From contig DAIRGS010000038.1 of NCBI GenBank assembly GCA_036794395.1, forward strand, positions 1 to 35,397: a stretch of DNA of 35,397 nucleotides, written 5' to 3'. The notes below the pieces were generated by a model. That model saw only the letters and a list, made by a program, of their open reading frames with translations. It was not told the origin of the DNA and ran no database searches. The position numbers and the translations under genes were made by a program. Numbering within the stretch: position 1 is the first letter of the stretch; every line of letters begins with the position of its first letter. Below are positions 11,888-18,998 of this stretch, in pieces. The stretch comes from DASXMX01 sp036794395. Its GTDB lineage: Bacteria; Planctomycetota; Phycisphaerae; Tepidisphaerales; Tepidisphaeraceae.

Positions 11888-12025
11888 CCGCGATCATTTG
11901 CAAAACGGAATATTCACCGCAGAGACGCCGAGTACGCAGAGAATTCAGAAGTGGCAAAAGCTTACATGCAAAATCGCAAAGTAACTTTGTCGCGCACGTT
12001 GCGCAGCTCACACATTCCATTCCTC

Positions 12026-12351
12026 TAAATGACCGTGCGCGCTTCCGCGCCATTGCTGTTTTGTGGCACGGCTTTGTAAGCCGTGGGTGAGGACGTCTCG
12101 GGTCCGGCGACGGGTGGGATGTGGGAAAACCAACTCGCCGGAACCGGGCATTTTCTGGCGATAGATTCAGCAGGTTGTCCAACCGTCGAAACTTGGTTTT
12201 CCCAAATCGGGCGCGTCGCTGATGGTCATCCCCCTCGATCATGGGCTGTCTTCGACCCTGAGGCTCTCTTCGAGCCTGAGCCTCAGAGCCGAAGGCAGAC
12301 CCGAAGGGGAAGCCCCATGCCACGAAGCGCGGAATCGCGCTCGGTCATTGA
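12026..12351. repeat. Family B element (full-length) nested in family C element
   Basis: The left end, TAAATGACCGTGCGCG then CTTCCGCGC, and the right end (12327-12351) are inverted repeats matching at 22 of 25 positions. The inside contains GTGGCACGGCTTTGTAAGCC (a short palindrome) and about 190 bp that recur inverted at 23226-23460. Relative to that copy it carries 60 extra bases (12248-12307) that include the 32-bp module also found in family C elements. Confidence 0.75.
12265..12296. repeat. 32-bp palindromic module, copy 1
   Basis: TCTCTTCGAGCCTGAGCCTC followed by AGAGCCGAAGGC. Identical copies lie at 12369-12400 and 26811-26842, all in the same orientation. CTTCG/CGAAG and CTGA/TCAG pair to form an imperfect hairpin. 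This copy sits inside a family B element; the other two sit inside family C elements. Confidence 0.8.
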
Positions 12352-12368
12352 GTGATTTCTCTGCGATC

Positions 12369-12400
12369 TCTCTTCGAGCCTGAGCCTCAGAGCCGAAGGC
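12369..12400. repeat. 32-bp palindromic module, copy 2
   Basis: This copy is identical to the module at 12265-12296. It lies just inside the right terminus of the family C element, as the third copy does at 26811-26842. Confidence 0.8.
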
Positions 12401-12452
12401 CGCGGCTCTGCGGTGAATCATCAATTTCCCAGGCTAAGCAGAACAAACCGGC

Positions 12453-12488
12453 GCGTGGGAAGTCCACAGGCTTCCCACGCATTTTTTT
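12453..12488 (+). terminator. Strong intrinsic terminator without an adjacent gene
   Basis: A perfect 10-bp stem (GCGTGGGAAG / CTTCCCACGC) with an 8-base loop is followed by A and seven T. The nearest upstream gene on this strand ends at 11887. The two repeat elements lie between, so this is most simply the original terminator of that gene, displaced by insertion. Confidence 0.8.
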
Positions 12489-12692
12489 GTGAAATCCCAC
12501 CCGGGCCAATAATTTTTGAACCTCCCCGGCGCCTTCGCGTACATTCCCTGTCGGCAGCCCATTGCAATTGTCGAATTTAGGCTTATTGTGTGGGCGGTGG
12601 CGTCCGATAAGGATGTTGCCCCGGCTTGAATTGAGCCGCATGGATGTCGGTCGTTTGAGCCGGAATGAATGGGTTCGGGGCAGGAGAAGCTG

Positions 12693-12839
12693 ATGGATCA
12701 GCGCTCCTTATGCCTCTCCCTTAGAAAAAACCTGGTTTGTCGCGTTTCCCGCAATAGCCACGCGCTGCGCGGGCCGGCAAGTTTCGGGCGGGCTGTATGT
12801 CTAAAAACCCCGTTCTCGACGTTCCCCTGTCCAGCGTGA
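12693..12839 (+). CDS. Possible 48-aa small open reading frame upstream of the 12797 gene
   Basis: An ATG preceded six bases upstream by GGAG opens a 48 aa frame that overlaps the start of the next gene by 43 bases. Its own start overlaps (TGATG) the stop of a still smaller 17 aa frame at 12640-12693. The protein has no recognisable feature. It could be a leader peptide or chance; the good ribosome site is the only support. Confidence 0.2.
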   Translation: MDQRSLCLSLRKNLVCRVSRNSHALRGPASFGRAVCLKTPFSTFPCPA

Positions 12840-13111
12840 TACGCCCCGAGATTGCGTTGCCGCTTGAGCAGGTGATGAAGATCTACACCGTCGGCACTTT
12901 GTTGAAGGCCTGGCGCAACCCCAAAAACCACCGGAGCATCGAGCAGTTGTTCGATTCAGCCGAGCAGGCGCATCATGCGGTTGCGGTGTGCGCGGCGTGG
13001 TTGGGCGTGGAGATCCAGGCGACTCATCAGCCCGTGGCCGCGTGGTGGCACGGGGATGAGCGGATCGCCGCCGGGGAACTGCCGGGGTCGGCGAATCAAT
13101 CGCGACAATAG
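12797..13111 (+). CDS. Hypothetical protein, 104 aa
   Basis: Not recognised. The product is soluble and mixed alpha/beta in pattern. Its N-terminal half (IRPEIALPLEQVMKIYTVGT) is followed by a helix containing SIEQLFDSAEQAHHAVAVCA, and the C-terminal part has several Trp and His residues (AAWWHGDERIA). No signal peptide or membrane segment is seen. The ribosome site before the ATG is weak (GGGCGGG). The codon use looks like the neighbouring genes, and the frame on the opposite strand does not look like a protein. It may be translationally coupled to the small frame at 12693. Confidence 0.55.
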   Translation: MSKNPVLDVPLSSVIRPEIALPLEQVMKIYTVGTLLKAWRNPKNHRSIEQLFDSAEQAHHAVAVCAAWLGVEIQATHQPVAAWWHGDERIAAGELPGSANQSRQ

Positions 13112-13269
13112 CCAAAGGTTTGAAGAGTCTCGCATTCCATCATCTTATCGCGGTTCTGCTGCGCGACCTTCTCAGTGTTGACCGCGAGTGCCAATCGATA
13201 AACTCGGCCTGTAACTGCGTGCCCGGAAATATATGTGAACGACAGCCTCGGGCGGTTAGGATATCGATC

Positions 13270-13422
13270 ATGTGGAAGGCCGATAGACGCCGCGATGGTA
13301 TTCGGGCCGGGGTATTCGGGGTCAGTGTTTTCCTAATTCTATGCGGAACCGCAGGCAAACCGGAGCCGTGGCAGGTGGCGGCATCACTGATTGGTTTTGC
13401 CCTTTTGATCGTTAGTGTCTGA
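13270..13422 (+). CDS. Possible 50-aa small membrane protein
   Basis: ATG at 13270 with AGGA about 9 bases upstream opens MWKADRRRDGIRAGVFGVSV. The frame has two hydrophobic stretches (VFGVSVFLILCG and VAASLIGFALLIVSV) behind a basic N-terminus, the layout of a tiny inner-membrane protein with its start inside. No family is recognised. The frame is open upstream to 13120, but that part is not protein-like. Confidence 0.35.
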   Translation: MWKADRRRDGIRAGVFGVSVFLILCGTAGKPEPWQVAASLIGFALLIVSV

Positions 13423-13787
13423 CGTTCTCACGTTCCTGCTGCATCATCTCGTCCCGCTTCCGCTTCCCCCGGGACTATCCGATGAAGGGGATAAAGCGCG
13501 GTCGGAGGATCCGGGGCGGCGCTGCGCGGAATACCTCTCCGTCTCTGCCCCGGCGTGGGGTGTTACTTGGTGAGCAAGGGGTGTCGGAATTCGAGAATGC
13601 CTGGTCATCGGCGATGGCAGGAGCGAGCATGGACCCGTGCTTGGGCTGTTTCTTGGGGTCGGAATAGCGGGCGGGCGAAATGCCTGGGACGCCTTACAAA
13701 AGGGGGCCGGCCCGGCGAAGACGCCTCGTCACAAAGCGTTCCTCACACGGGCCGGCGGGTGGCTCGACTTGGATTTTCGAAAGTCGA
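13423..13787. other. Intergenic stretch without a supported gene
   Basis: Short frames occur here (for example 13482-13667), but none has a recognisable product or convincing start. GCCGGCCCG (13706-13714) and CGGGCCGGC (13748-13756) are complementary and could form a long-looped stem after the fasciclin fragment on the minus strand. GCCCCGGCGTGGGG at about 13547 resembles CCCCGGCGTGGGGG inside the family B element near 17098. Confidence 0.4.
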
Positions 13788-14087
13788 TTACGGCATCAGG
13801 ACGGTATCGATGACGTGGATTACGCCGTTGGAGGCTTCGATGTCGGCCTTGGCGACGGTGGCCGTTCCGACGTGCAACTTGCCGTCGGTGGTCTTGAGTT
13901 CCAGTTCTTTGCCGTTCACGGTCTTGACCATGGGCCGGCCCATCAGGTCCCTGGCCATGTCGCGACCGGGAGCGACGTGATAGGTCAGAACCGCGCGAAG
14001 CTTCTCGCGGTTTTCGGGCTTGAGTAGATCTTCAACCGCGCCCTGGGGAAGCTTGGCAAAGGCGGAAAGCATCAATTGGGTGGGCAC
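13788..14087 (-). pseudogene. N-terminally truncated fasciclin-domain protein
   Basis: Residues 8-99 match the C-terminal two thirds of a fasciclin (FAS1) domain: SAFAKLPQGAVEDLLKPENR, then LTYHVAPG, VKTVNGKELELKT and the end motif ASNGVIHVIDTVLMP. A full FAS1 domain is about 135 residues and normally follows a signal peptide; both the signal peptide and the first 40 or so residues are absent. The first residues (PTQLMLSAF) replace the usual PTDAAF, with extra bases, so the region around 14065-14090 looks rearranged. The best start is GTG at 14087 with GGAGGGGG upstream, so a short protein could still be made, but without an export signal. FAS1 proteins usually act outside the cell in adhesion. 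Confidence 0.6.
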
Positions 14088-14226
14088 TGAAAGAACCCCC
14101 TCCCTACCCGCTCGCGGGCAGTCGCCAATTCCGCTCGCTTCCCCCGGCGTACCGAGGGAGGGAAATAGGAGCCTCGCCCCGGAGTGATTGGCGGGAATAA
14201 GGGACGGCCGCCGAGACTGTCACGCA

Positions 14227-14248
14227 CCGGGCGGGCGCTCCCGCCCGG
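14227..14248. repeat. GC-rich hairpin upstream of the zinc-ribbon gene
   Basis: CCGGGCGGG / CCCGCCCGG forms a 9-bp stem with a four-base loop. No T-run follows in either direction, so it is not a clear terminator. The rest of 14088-14296 contains no gene that I can support. Confidence 0.4.
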
Positions 14249-14296
14249 GGAAATACCGACTTCGCAATTGGGATCGGGTAGAATCCGCCCACCTCA

Positions 14297-15580
14297 ATGA
14301 CACGTCGATTGGTGGCGATTCTGTCGTGCGTTCTTTTCGTGCTGGCAGTTTTCATTGCCGGGCTGTGGATTCACAGTCAGGACATGGGGGACAGGTGGGA
14401 GTTCTGGCCTAACAGTTCCCGATGTATCGTGGTTCAATCGGTGCCGGGGCAGATTCTTCTGACAAACGTCACGATTCAGCCGGGAAAACGGCCCGTCGGA
14501 TTGCCGACATTCAGTCACCGGGGGAATCCGCCGGAATATGTAACGGATGGGAGAGTTCGTTTCAGTCCAAGGCAATGGCAGTTCGAGACGGGCATATCGG
14601 CGCCTGTCAACTTCGCAAGCAAAAGGTTGTCGATCGGGGCCCTATTCCTTGCATTCGTCGCAATGCCGGCCGGTTGGGTTTTGTGGCATGTGGTGCGGAG
14701 CGCAAGACGATCTGCCGTCGAAGTTGCGGAAAATCCGCAGACTGAAGCCGAAAGCCTCGCGAGCTGGCCCGAGCACGCCGGGGAAATTGAATGCCCGATG
14801 TGCGGTTACAATTTAAGAGGGCTCGCAACCCCGCGATGTCCCGAATGCGGATACAGCTTTTCGTGGGCGCAACTGCTTGACCCAACCCGGCGGCGGCATC
14901 CGTATCTTTTTGAGCATTCTCAGCGCCATCGTTTACAGCGGCTGTTCAAAACGCTGACGCGGAACTGGGAGCCCAACACATTCTGGCGAACGCTTTATCC
15001 GAGCCAGACGCCCGTTACGGCGCGGCTGCTGTTTTACGGCTTTCTTTGCATGTTCGTCGCCGCCACACCGACATTGGCGGTGGTGTGGGCGATGGCGCGG
15101 AAGGATAATTTCAACCGATTTCCGACCTGGCAAGTCGATTTCAAGGAGTTGCTCCTGCGAAAGAATTTGATCATCGTCTGGCTCTCGCTGGTGATGGCCT
15201 TTTACCCGCTGCTCACCGCGATCTCGCTGCTCATATTTCAGCAATCGATGCGGCGGGCGAAGGTCAAGGCGGGCCACGCATTGCGCTGCGCGATCTACAG
15301 CGGCGATGTCATTGTGTGGGGTGTCCTCCTGCAATGGGCGGCAATTCTGTTCGAGTCAATGGACACAAGGGGCTGGGGCACTTCGGTGGCGCTGGCGCGG
15401 ATGCTTACGTTGGGGATTGTTCTGACATTGGCCGTCACGTTTATGCGATTGATCGAGGCGTACAAGCATTACATGAAGTTCCCCCACGTCCTGGCGACGA
15501 TCGGATTGTCGCAATTTGCAGTTATTCTGCTGATGACGTGGGTCGTTATTCGGGCGACCGGGGCGGAGCTGTTTCAATGA
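14297..15580 (+). CDS. Multi-pass membrane protein with a zinc ribbon
   Basis: The 427 aa product has an N-terminal membrane helix (about 5-25), an extracytoplasmic part (26-110) and a second helix (112-132). A cytoplasmic zinc ribbon follows with C166-x2-C169 and C181-x2-C184 (CPMCGYNLRG and PRCPECGYSF). Five more hydrophobic helices lie near 245-268, 292-315, 335-352, 362-385 and 400-422. The CxxCGYNLRGL ribbon is a recurring module in membrane proteins of Phycisphaerae, as far as I recall; no biochemical role is known. A TAGAAT box ends 12 bases before the ATG and no Shine-Dalgarno sequence is present, so the transcript may be nearly leaderless. Confidence 0.85.
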   Translation: MTRRLVAILSCVLFVLAVFIAGLWIHSQDMGDRWEFWPNSSRCIVVQSVPGQILLTNVTIQPGKRPVGLPTFSHRGNPPEYVTDGRVRFSPRQWQFETGISAPVNFASKRLSIGALFLAFVAMPAGWVLWHVVRSARRSAVEVAENPQTEAESLASWPEHAGEIECPMCGYNLRGLATPRCPECGYSFSWAQLLDPTRRRHPYLFEHSQRHRLQRLFKTLTRNWEPNTFWRTLYPSQTPVTARLLFYGFLCMFVAATPTLAVVWAMARKDNFNRFPTWQVDFKELLLRKNLIIVWLSLVMAFYPLLTAISLLIFQQSMRRAKVKAGHALRCAIYSGDVIVWGVLLQWAAILFESMDTRGWGTSVALARMLTLGIVLTLAVTFMRLIEAYKHYMKFPHVLATIGLSQFAVILLMTWVVIRATGAELFQ

Positions 15581-15663
15581 ATTCCGTGGGCTAACCAGAT
15601 GGCAGCCAAGCGTGTCTAAACGTTCAGCCCAAGTCATGGGTTGTCATACACGTGGAGTGTTTT

Positions 15664-16059
15664 ATGAAAGTCACTTTCCTCGCAGGACTTATGGCGATGG
15701 CGCTGCCGGCGGTAGCGCAGGCGCATGATCGGTTCGGGATTTCGTTTGGGATTGGCCTTCCTGGGATTTCGTTTTGCGGGCCGCGATTTTATTGCGGGTC
15801 CAGCTATTACTGCGGGCCGCGGGTGTATGTGTCTCCTGGGCCGGCTTATTACGCGCCGGCTCCGACGTATTATGCCCCCCCGCCGGTGACGTATTACGTG
15901 CCGGCCCCTGCGCCGGTTTATGAGGCCCCGGCGGTGGTTTATGCCCCGCAGGTTGTATTTTGCGACGGGCCTCCGGTGGTGTATGGGCCGCGGGTTTCGG
16001 TTTATGCGGGGCCGCGGTATTACCAGTCGGTCACCCGTTATGACTATCGCCGTCATTGA
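15664..16059 (+). CDS. Secreted Tyr/Pro-rich low-complexity protein
   Basis: The 131 aa product starts with a clear signal peptide (MKVTFLAGLMAMALPAVAQA, cut before HDRFG). The mature part is made of Gly, Pro, Tyr, Ala and Val in short imperfect repeats such as YYAPAP, YYAPPP, YYVPAPAP and VVYAPQVV. Four Cys occur in FCGPRFYCGSSYYCGP and VVFCDG. This composition suggests an extended surface or cell-envelope protein rather than an enzyme. GGAG six bases before the ATG at 15664 sets the start in preference to the GTG at 15652. A strong terminator follows at 16096. The function is unknown; a structural or envelope role is only inferred. Confidence 0.8.
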   Translation: MKVTFLAGLMAMALPAVAQAHDRFGISFGIGLPGISFCGPRFYCGSSYYCGPRVYVSPGPAYYAPAPTYYAPPPVTYYVPAPAPVYEAPAVVYAPQVVFCDGPPVVYGPRVSVYAGPRYYQSVTRYDYRRH

Positions 16060-16095
16060 TTTGCCGATGGGTGCGGCAAGCTGTGACCACGAAAG

Positions 16096-16122
16096 CCCGC
16101 GGGCAATGCCCGCGGGTTTTTT
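16096..16122 (+). terminator. Intrinsic terminator after the Tyr/Pro-rich gene
   Basis: CCCGCGGGC (16096-16104) pairs with GCCCGCGGG (16108-16116) across a three-base loop and is followed by six T. It lies 37 bases past the stop at 16059. Confidence 0.88.
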
Positions 16123-16184
16123 GTTTGATTTGCGGGGCGGTAAGCCGTGTCCTATCCTGCTGGTCAAACAAGAAAGGGCCGACC

Positions 16185-16979
16185 ATGCAGATCGTACGTT
16201 TTCTCTCCGGCGGGCAGACTTATCAGGGCAAGCGAATCGACGACGCCACCGCGGCGGTCATCGAAGGAAATCTGTTTGGCGAACATCGCGTAACCGATCG
16301 CAAGCTGAAGATCGAAAAGCTTCTCGCCCCCCTGATCCCGCAGGACATCCTGTGCATCGGGCTGAATTACCGGGAGCACGCCAAGGAGAGCAACTCGGCC
16401 ATTCCCGAAAATCCCATGCTCTTCATCAAGGCCAGCAACAGTCTGAGCAATCCGTTTGATTCAATTCCCCTGCCCAAGCGAAGCAGCCAGGTGGATTACG
16501 AGTGCGAGCTGGTCATCGTCATCGGCAAGACCGCCAAGGACGTCAGCAAAGCCGACGCGCTTAAATATGTGTTCGGATATACCTGCGCCAATGACGTTTC
16601 GGCGCGCGACTGGCAGCGCGAAAAATCCCTGGGTGGCGGGCAGTTTTCCCGCGGTAAGAGCTTTGACGGATTTTGCCCGCTCGGTCCATGGATCGTGACG
16701 GCGGATGAAATCCCCAACCCCAACGCATTGCACCTGGGCACAACCCTTAACGGCAAAGTCATGCAGGACCACACGACCGGCGACATGATCTTTGACGTGC
16801 CTACGCTGATCGAGAGCCTGAGCAGTACAATGACATTGCGGCCCGGCACGGTGATTCTAACTGGTACGCCGCAGGGTGTTGGGTTTGCCCGTACGCCGCC
16901 GGTGTGGATGAAGGATGGGGATAAGGTCGTGGTGGAAATCGAGCGCATTGGCCGGCTGGAAAATACATTTTCTAAATGA
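16185..16979 (+). CDS. Fumarylacetoacetate hydrolase (FAH) family protein
   Basis: The 264 aa protein has the FAH-family core: ILCIGLNYREHAKESNSAIP (56-75), the metal-binding pair E106/E108 in VDYECELVIVIGK and D137 in CANDVSARDWQ, GKSFDGFCPLGPW (157-169), and the end segment PGTVILTGTPQGVGFARTPP. Members hydrolyse or decarboxylate beta-dicarbonyl acids such as acylpyruvates, fumarylpyruvate or oxaloacetate with Mg2+ or Mn2+. The substrate cannot be told from sequence, and no catabolic cluster surrounds it. The ATG at 16185 has AAGGG upstream and fits the family start. The last two codons and the stop are supplied by the terminus of a family B element. Confidence 0.93.
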   Translation: MQIVRFLSGGQTYQGKRIDDATAAVIEGNLFGEHRVTDRKLKIEKLLAPLIPQDILCIGLNYREHAKESNSAIPENPMLFIKASNSLSNPFDSIPLPKRSSQVDYECELVIVIGKTAKDVSKADALKYVFGYTCANDVSARDWQREKSLGGGQFSRGKSFDGFCPLGPWIVTADEIPNPNALHLGTTLNGKVMQDHTTGDMIFDVPTLIESLSSTMTLRPGTVILTGTPQGVGFARTPPVWMKDGDKVVVEIERIGRLENTFSK

Positions 16980-17197
16980 TCGTGCGTGATTCGGCGCTGA
17001 TCCGGCATATTGACGGCAGGTGAAATCGGTATCGCGGTGGTTTGGCGAGGCGAATTGCAGCGGTCTGAGAAGCCGGGGTGGCGCGGGGTACCGCTATACC
17101 CCGGCGTGGGGGCTTTTCGGGGGGGCGCGGCGATTGGGGTGGAGGCGGCATAGGGTGAATCGAGGAAGTGGCGCGTGATTCGGCACAGTCATTTAGA
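16971..17197. repeat. Family B element with a different core
   Basis: It begins TCTAAATGATCGTGCGTGAT and ends with the inverted form, GACAGTC-like then CATTTAGA (17171-17197); the outer TCTAAATGA matches exactly on both ends. The 227 bp between and including the ends differ from the cores at 12026 and 23226. Inside are a near-palindrome, GGGGTACCGCTATACCCC, and CCCCGGCGTGGGGG. It lies between the FAH-family gene, whose stop it provides, and the promoter of the TPR gene. Confidence 0.65.
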
Positions 17198-17219
17198 ATC
17201 GTTGATGGAGTTGGATGGG

Positions 17220-17225
17220 TATAAT
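17220..17225 (+). promoter_or_regulatory. -10 box of the TPR-protein gene
   Basis: A perfect TATAAT lies 24 bases before the ATG at 17249. No good -35 box is seen at the normal distance; the region where one would sit borders the right end of the family B element. GGAGGG at the ribosome site follows. Confidence 0.5.
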
Positions 17226-17248
17226 CCAACGTCTTTTGTGGAGGGTCT

Positions 17249-18676
17249 ATGAAGCGTCTTGCGTCGATCCTTCTTATGGCCTTTGCCGTTCCGGCAATGG
17301 GGGACATCGTTCACCTGAACGACGGGTCATCGATTGAAGGCACCGTCAAACGGACACGGGAGGGGTATCTCGTCACCGACTCGGCGGGAAAAACAACCAC
17401 GGTGCCGATGGATGCGGGGAAATCATTTGAGCTTAAGAGTTCGAATGCACCCGGCGGCGGAGCGGATGACCGCCTGGGGTCGCTCCGACGGGCGGTTGGA
17501 AATCTCGACGACATCAAGCAGATCATCGAGCGATACAAGGCGTTTGTCGCACAGACCAAAGGCACGCCGGTCGGGAAGGAAGCCGAGCAGGACCTGGCGC
17601 AGTGGCAGGATCGGCTGGACAAAAAGATGGTCCGGGCGGGGAAAGACTGGGTGACGGCGGAGCAATTCACGAAGCTTCAGGCCACCGCCCGCGACGCGGC
17701 AGCCAAGGCAGCACCACTGGTCGCCCAGGGAAAATTGAAAGAGGGGCTGGCGGTGGTCGACCAGGCCCTGGCGGTATCACCGGCCAGCGGGGATTTGCTG
17801 TATTTGAAGGGTGTGATTCTCGATCGGCAATCGCAAACGGTGCCGGCGCGTAATGCGTATCAGGGTGCCGCGTCCGCGATGCCGGATCATGGCCCATCGC
17901 ACAACAATGCCGCGGTGATTTTGTGGAAGACGCGGCAATTGATGCCCGCGATGCTCGAGTTCGACAAGGCGATGCTCGCGGCTCCGCAAAGCCAGATTGT
18001 TTTGGACAACGTGTCGGAGGCCCTGCACGCGCTGCCGGACGAATTTCGAAAGAATGATCTGACCAAGCGCGTCGTTCAGCACTTCAACACGCAGGACGCC
18101 GCATTGCAGCGCGACATGGCGCAGCGGGGCTTGTACCGATGGGGCTCGGGTTGGCTCGATACGCAGCAATACACCACTCTCCAGGCGCAACAGAAAGCCG
18201 TGAAAGATAAGTTGGACGCCATGCAGAAGGATTTCGAGGCAAACAACGCGAAGATCGTTCAGAATCAGCGGGCGATCGTGGAAGACCAGAATACGATGAA
18301 TCTGATTCAGCAGCAGTCGATTGGCGCGGATGTCAACGGCAACATTATGCAGTTTCCGCTGCCGCAGCGTTACTTCGATATTCAGCGCGAAATGGGCATG
18401 CTCCAGAACGAAATCCTCACCAAACAACAGCAGCAAGTGGACCTGTCGCGGCAGGCCAACGACGAAAAGAAGCACATGCCCGAACCACGATATACGGGTC
18501 TGCTGAAGCCTTTTGATCTGGAAGGAATGCCCTCGGCAGCCCGCACAGCCCCGGTGGCGGCCGCGCCCTCTGCCGGGGCGCCCGCCGGAGGAACCCCCGC
18601 TAAGGCCGCATCGGCCGTTGGGCCGGGCCATCCTCCTCAACCGCCTACCACCCGCCGCGGGGGCGCGGATTACTGA
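17249..18676 (+). CDS. Secreted TPR-repeat protein
   Basis: The 475 aa product has a signal peptide (MKRLASILLMAFAVPAMG). A small beta-rich module follows (DIVHLNDGSSIEGTVKRTRE), a type common at the start of planctomycete exported proteins. Helical segments continue, with TPR-like repeats around 145-260 (LVAQGKLKEGLAVVDQALAV, SGDLLYLKGVILDRQ, LMPAMLEFDKAMLAAPQ). A long charged coiled coil spans about 315-415. The last 45 residues are Ala/Pro/Gly-rich and disordered. It is probably an envelope scaffold or assembly factor, but no partner is visible. GGAGGG five bases upstream supports the ATG. The gene ends 7 bases inside the convergent HicB-like gene. Confidence 0.82.
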   Translation: MKRLASILLMAFAVPAMGDIVHLNDGSSIEGTVKRTREGYLVTDSAGKTTTVPMDAGKSFELKSSNAPGGGADDRLGSLRRAVGNLDDIKQIIERYKAFVAQTKGTPVGKEAEQDLAQWQDRLDKKMVRAGKDWVTAEQFTKLQATARDAAAKAAPLVAQGKLKEGLAVVDQALAVSPASGDLLYLKGVILDRQSQTVPARNAYQGAASAMPDHGPSHNNAAVILWKTRQLMPAMLEFDKAMLAAPQSQIVLDNVSEALHALPDEFRKNDLTKRVVQHFNTQDAALQRDMAQRGLYRWGSGWLDTQQYTTLQAQQKAVKDKLDAMQKDFEANNAKIVQNQRAIVEDQNTMNLIQQQSIGADVNGNIMQFPLPQRYFDIQREMGMLQNEILTKQQQQVDLSRQANDEKKHMPEPRYTGLLKPFDLEGMPSAARTAPVAAAPSAGAPAGGTPAKAASAVGPGHPPQPPTTRRGGADY

Positions 18677-18927
18677 GTGAAAACCTCGGCCATGGACGCG
18701 GGCTCGGGCACGTCGATCTCGATCGCTTCCTGTATGCAGGAAGGGTCGAGGCCGATCCGGGCTTCATCCCGATGGGTCTCCACGAGCAGTTCGAGGGATT
18801 CGCGCAAATTGTGCCGGCACTCGTCAAGTGAACGGCCCTGGCTGATGGCGCCGGGTATTTCCTCGACCCATCCCACGAACCATCCATTGGCTTCAGGCTT
18901 AATGATGGTGTGATAGCGCTGCTTCAT
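18670..18927 (-). CDS. HicB-family antitoxin-like protein, apparently orphan
   Basis: The 85 aa protein has the HicB partial RNase H-like fold: YHTIIKPEANGWFVGWVEEI, then PGAISQGRSLDECRHNLRES, then LELLVE. In HicAB modules HicB neutralises the mRNA interferase HicA and may bind DNA through an added C-terminal domain. Here there is no C-terminal HTH or RHH domain and no hicA gene on either side: the 138 bases upstream and the TPR gene downstream rule it out. Orphan HicB-like proteins are common and may have other roles. Its 3' end overlaps the convergent TPR gene by 7 bases. Confidence 0.82.
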   Translation of the reverse strand: MKQRYHTIIKPEANGWFVGWVEEIPGAISQGRSLDECRHNLRESLELLVETHRDEARIGLDPSCIQEAIEIDVPEPASMAEVFTQ

Positions 18928-18998
18928 TGCGACATTTTGCCCACATTATCGGAACTGCGTCAAGGTGAAACCGGGAATCACAAATTCATGGGGTAACA

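Larger units (their letters stand above)
11912..12418. repeat. Family C inverted-repeat element, interrupted by a family B element
   Basis: The element begins ATTCACCGCAGAGACGCCGA and ends with the inverted terminus GCTCTGCGGTGAAT, the same ends as the compact 162-bp copy at 26699-26860. Here the ends are 507 bp apart because a family B element (12026-12351) lies inside. Removing it leaves about 181 bp that line up loosely with the compact copy. No protein is encoded; it looks like a non-autonomous MITE-like element. Confidence 0.75.

Noticed and set aside
11912..12418. Nested repeats considered as a structured non-coding RNA gene
   Set aside because: The terminal inverted repeats and dispersed copies fit mobile-like elements better, and no promoter was seen in front of them.
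13482..13667. A 61-residue plus-strand frame in the gene-poor stretch
   Set aside because: No ribosome site, no family and a composition like the repeat sequences around it.
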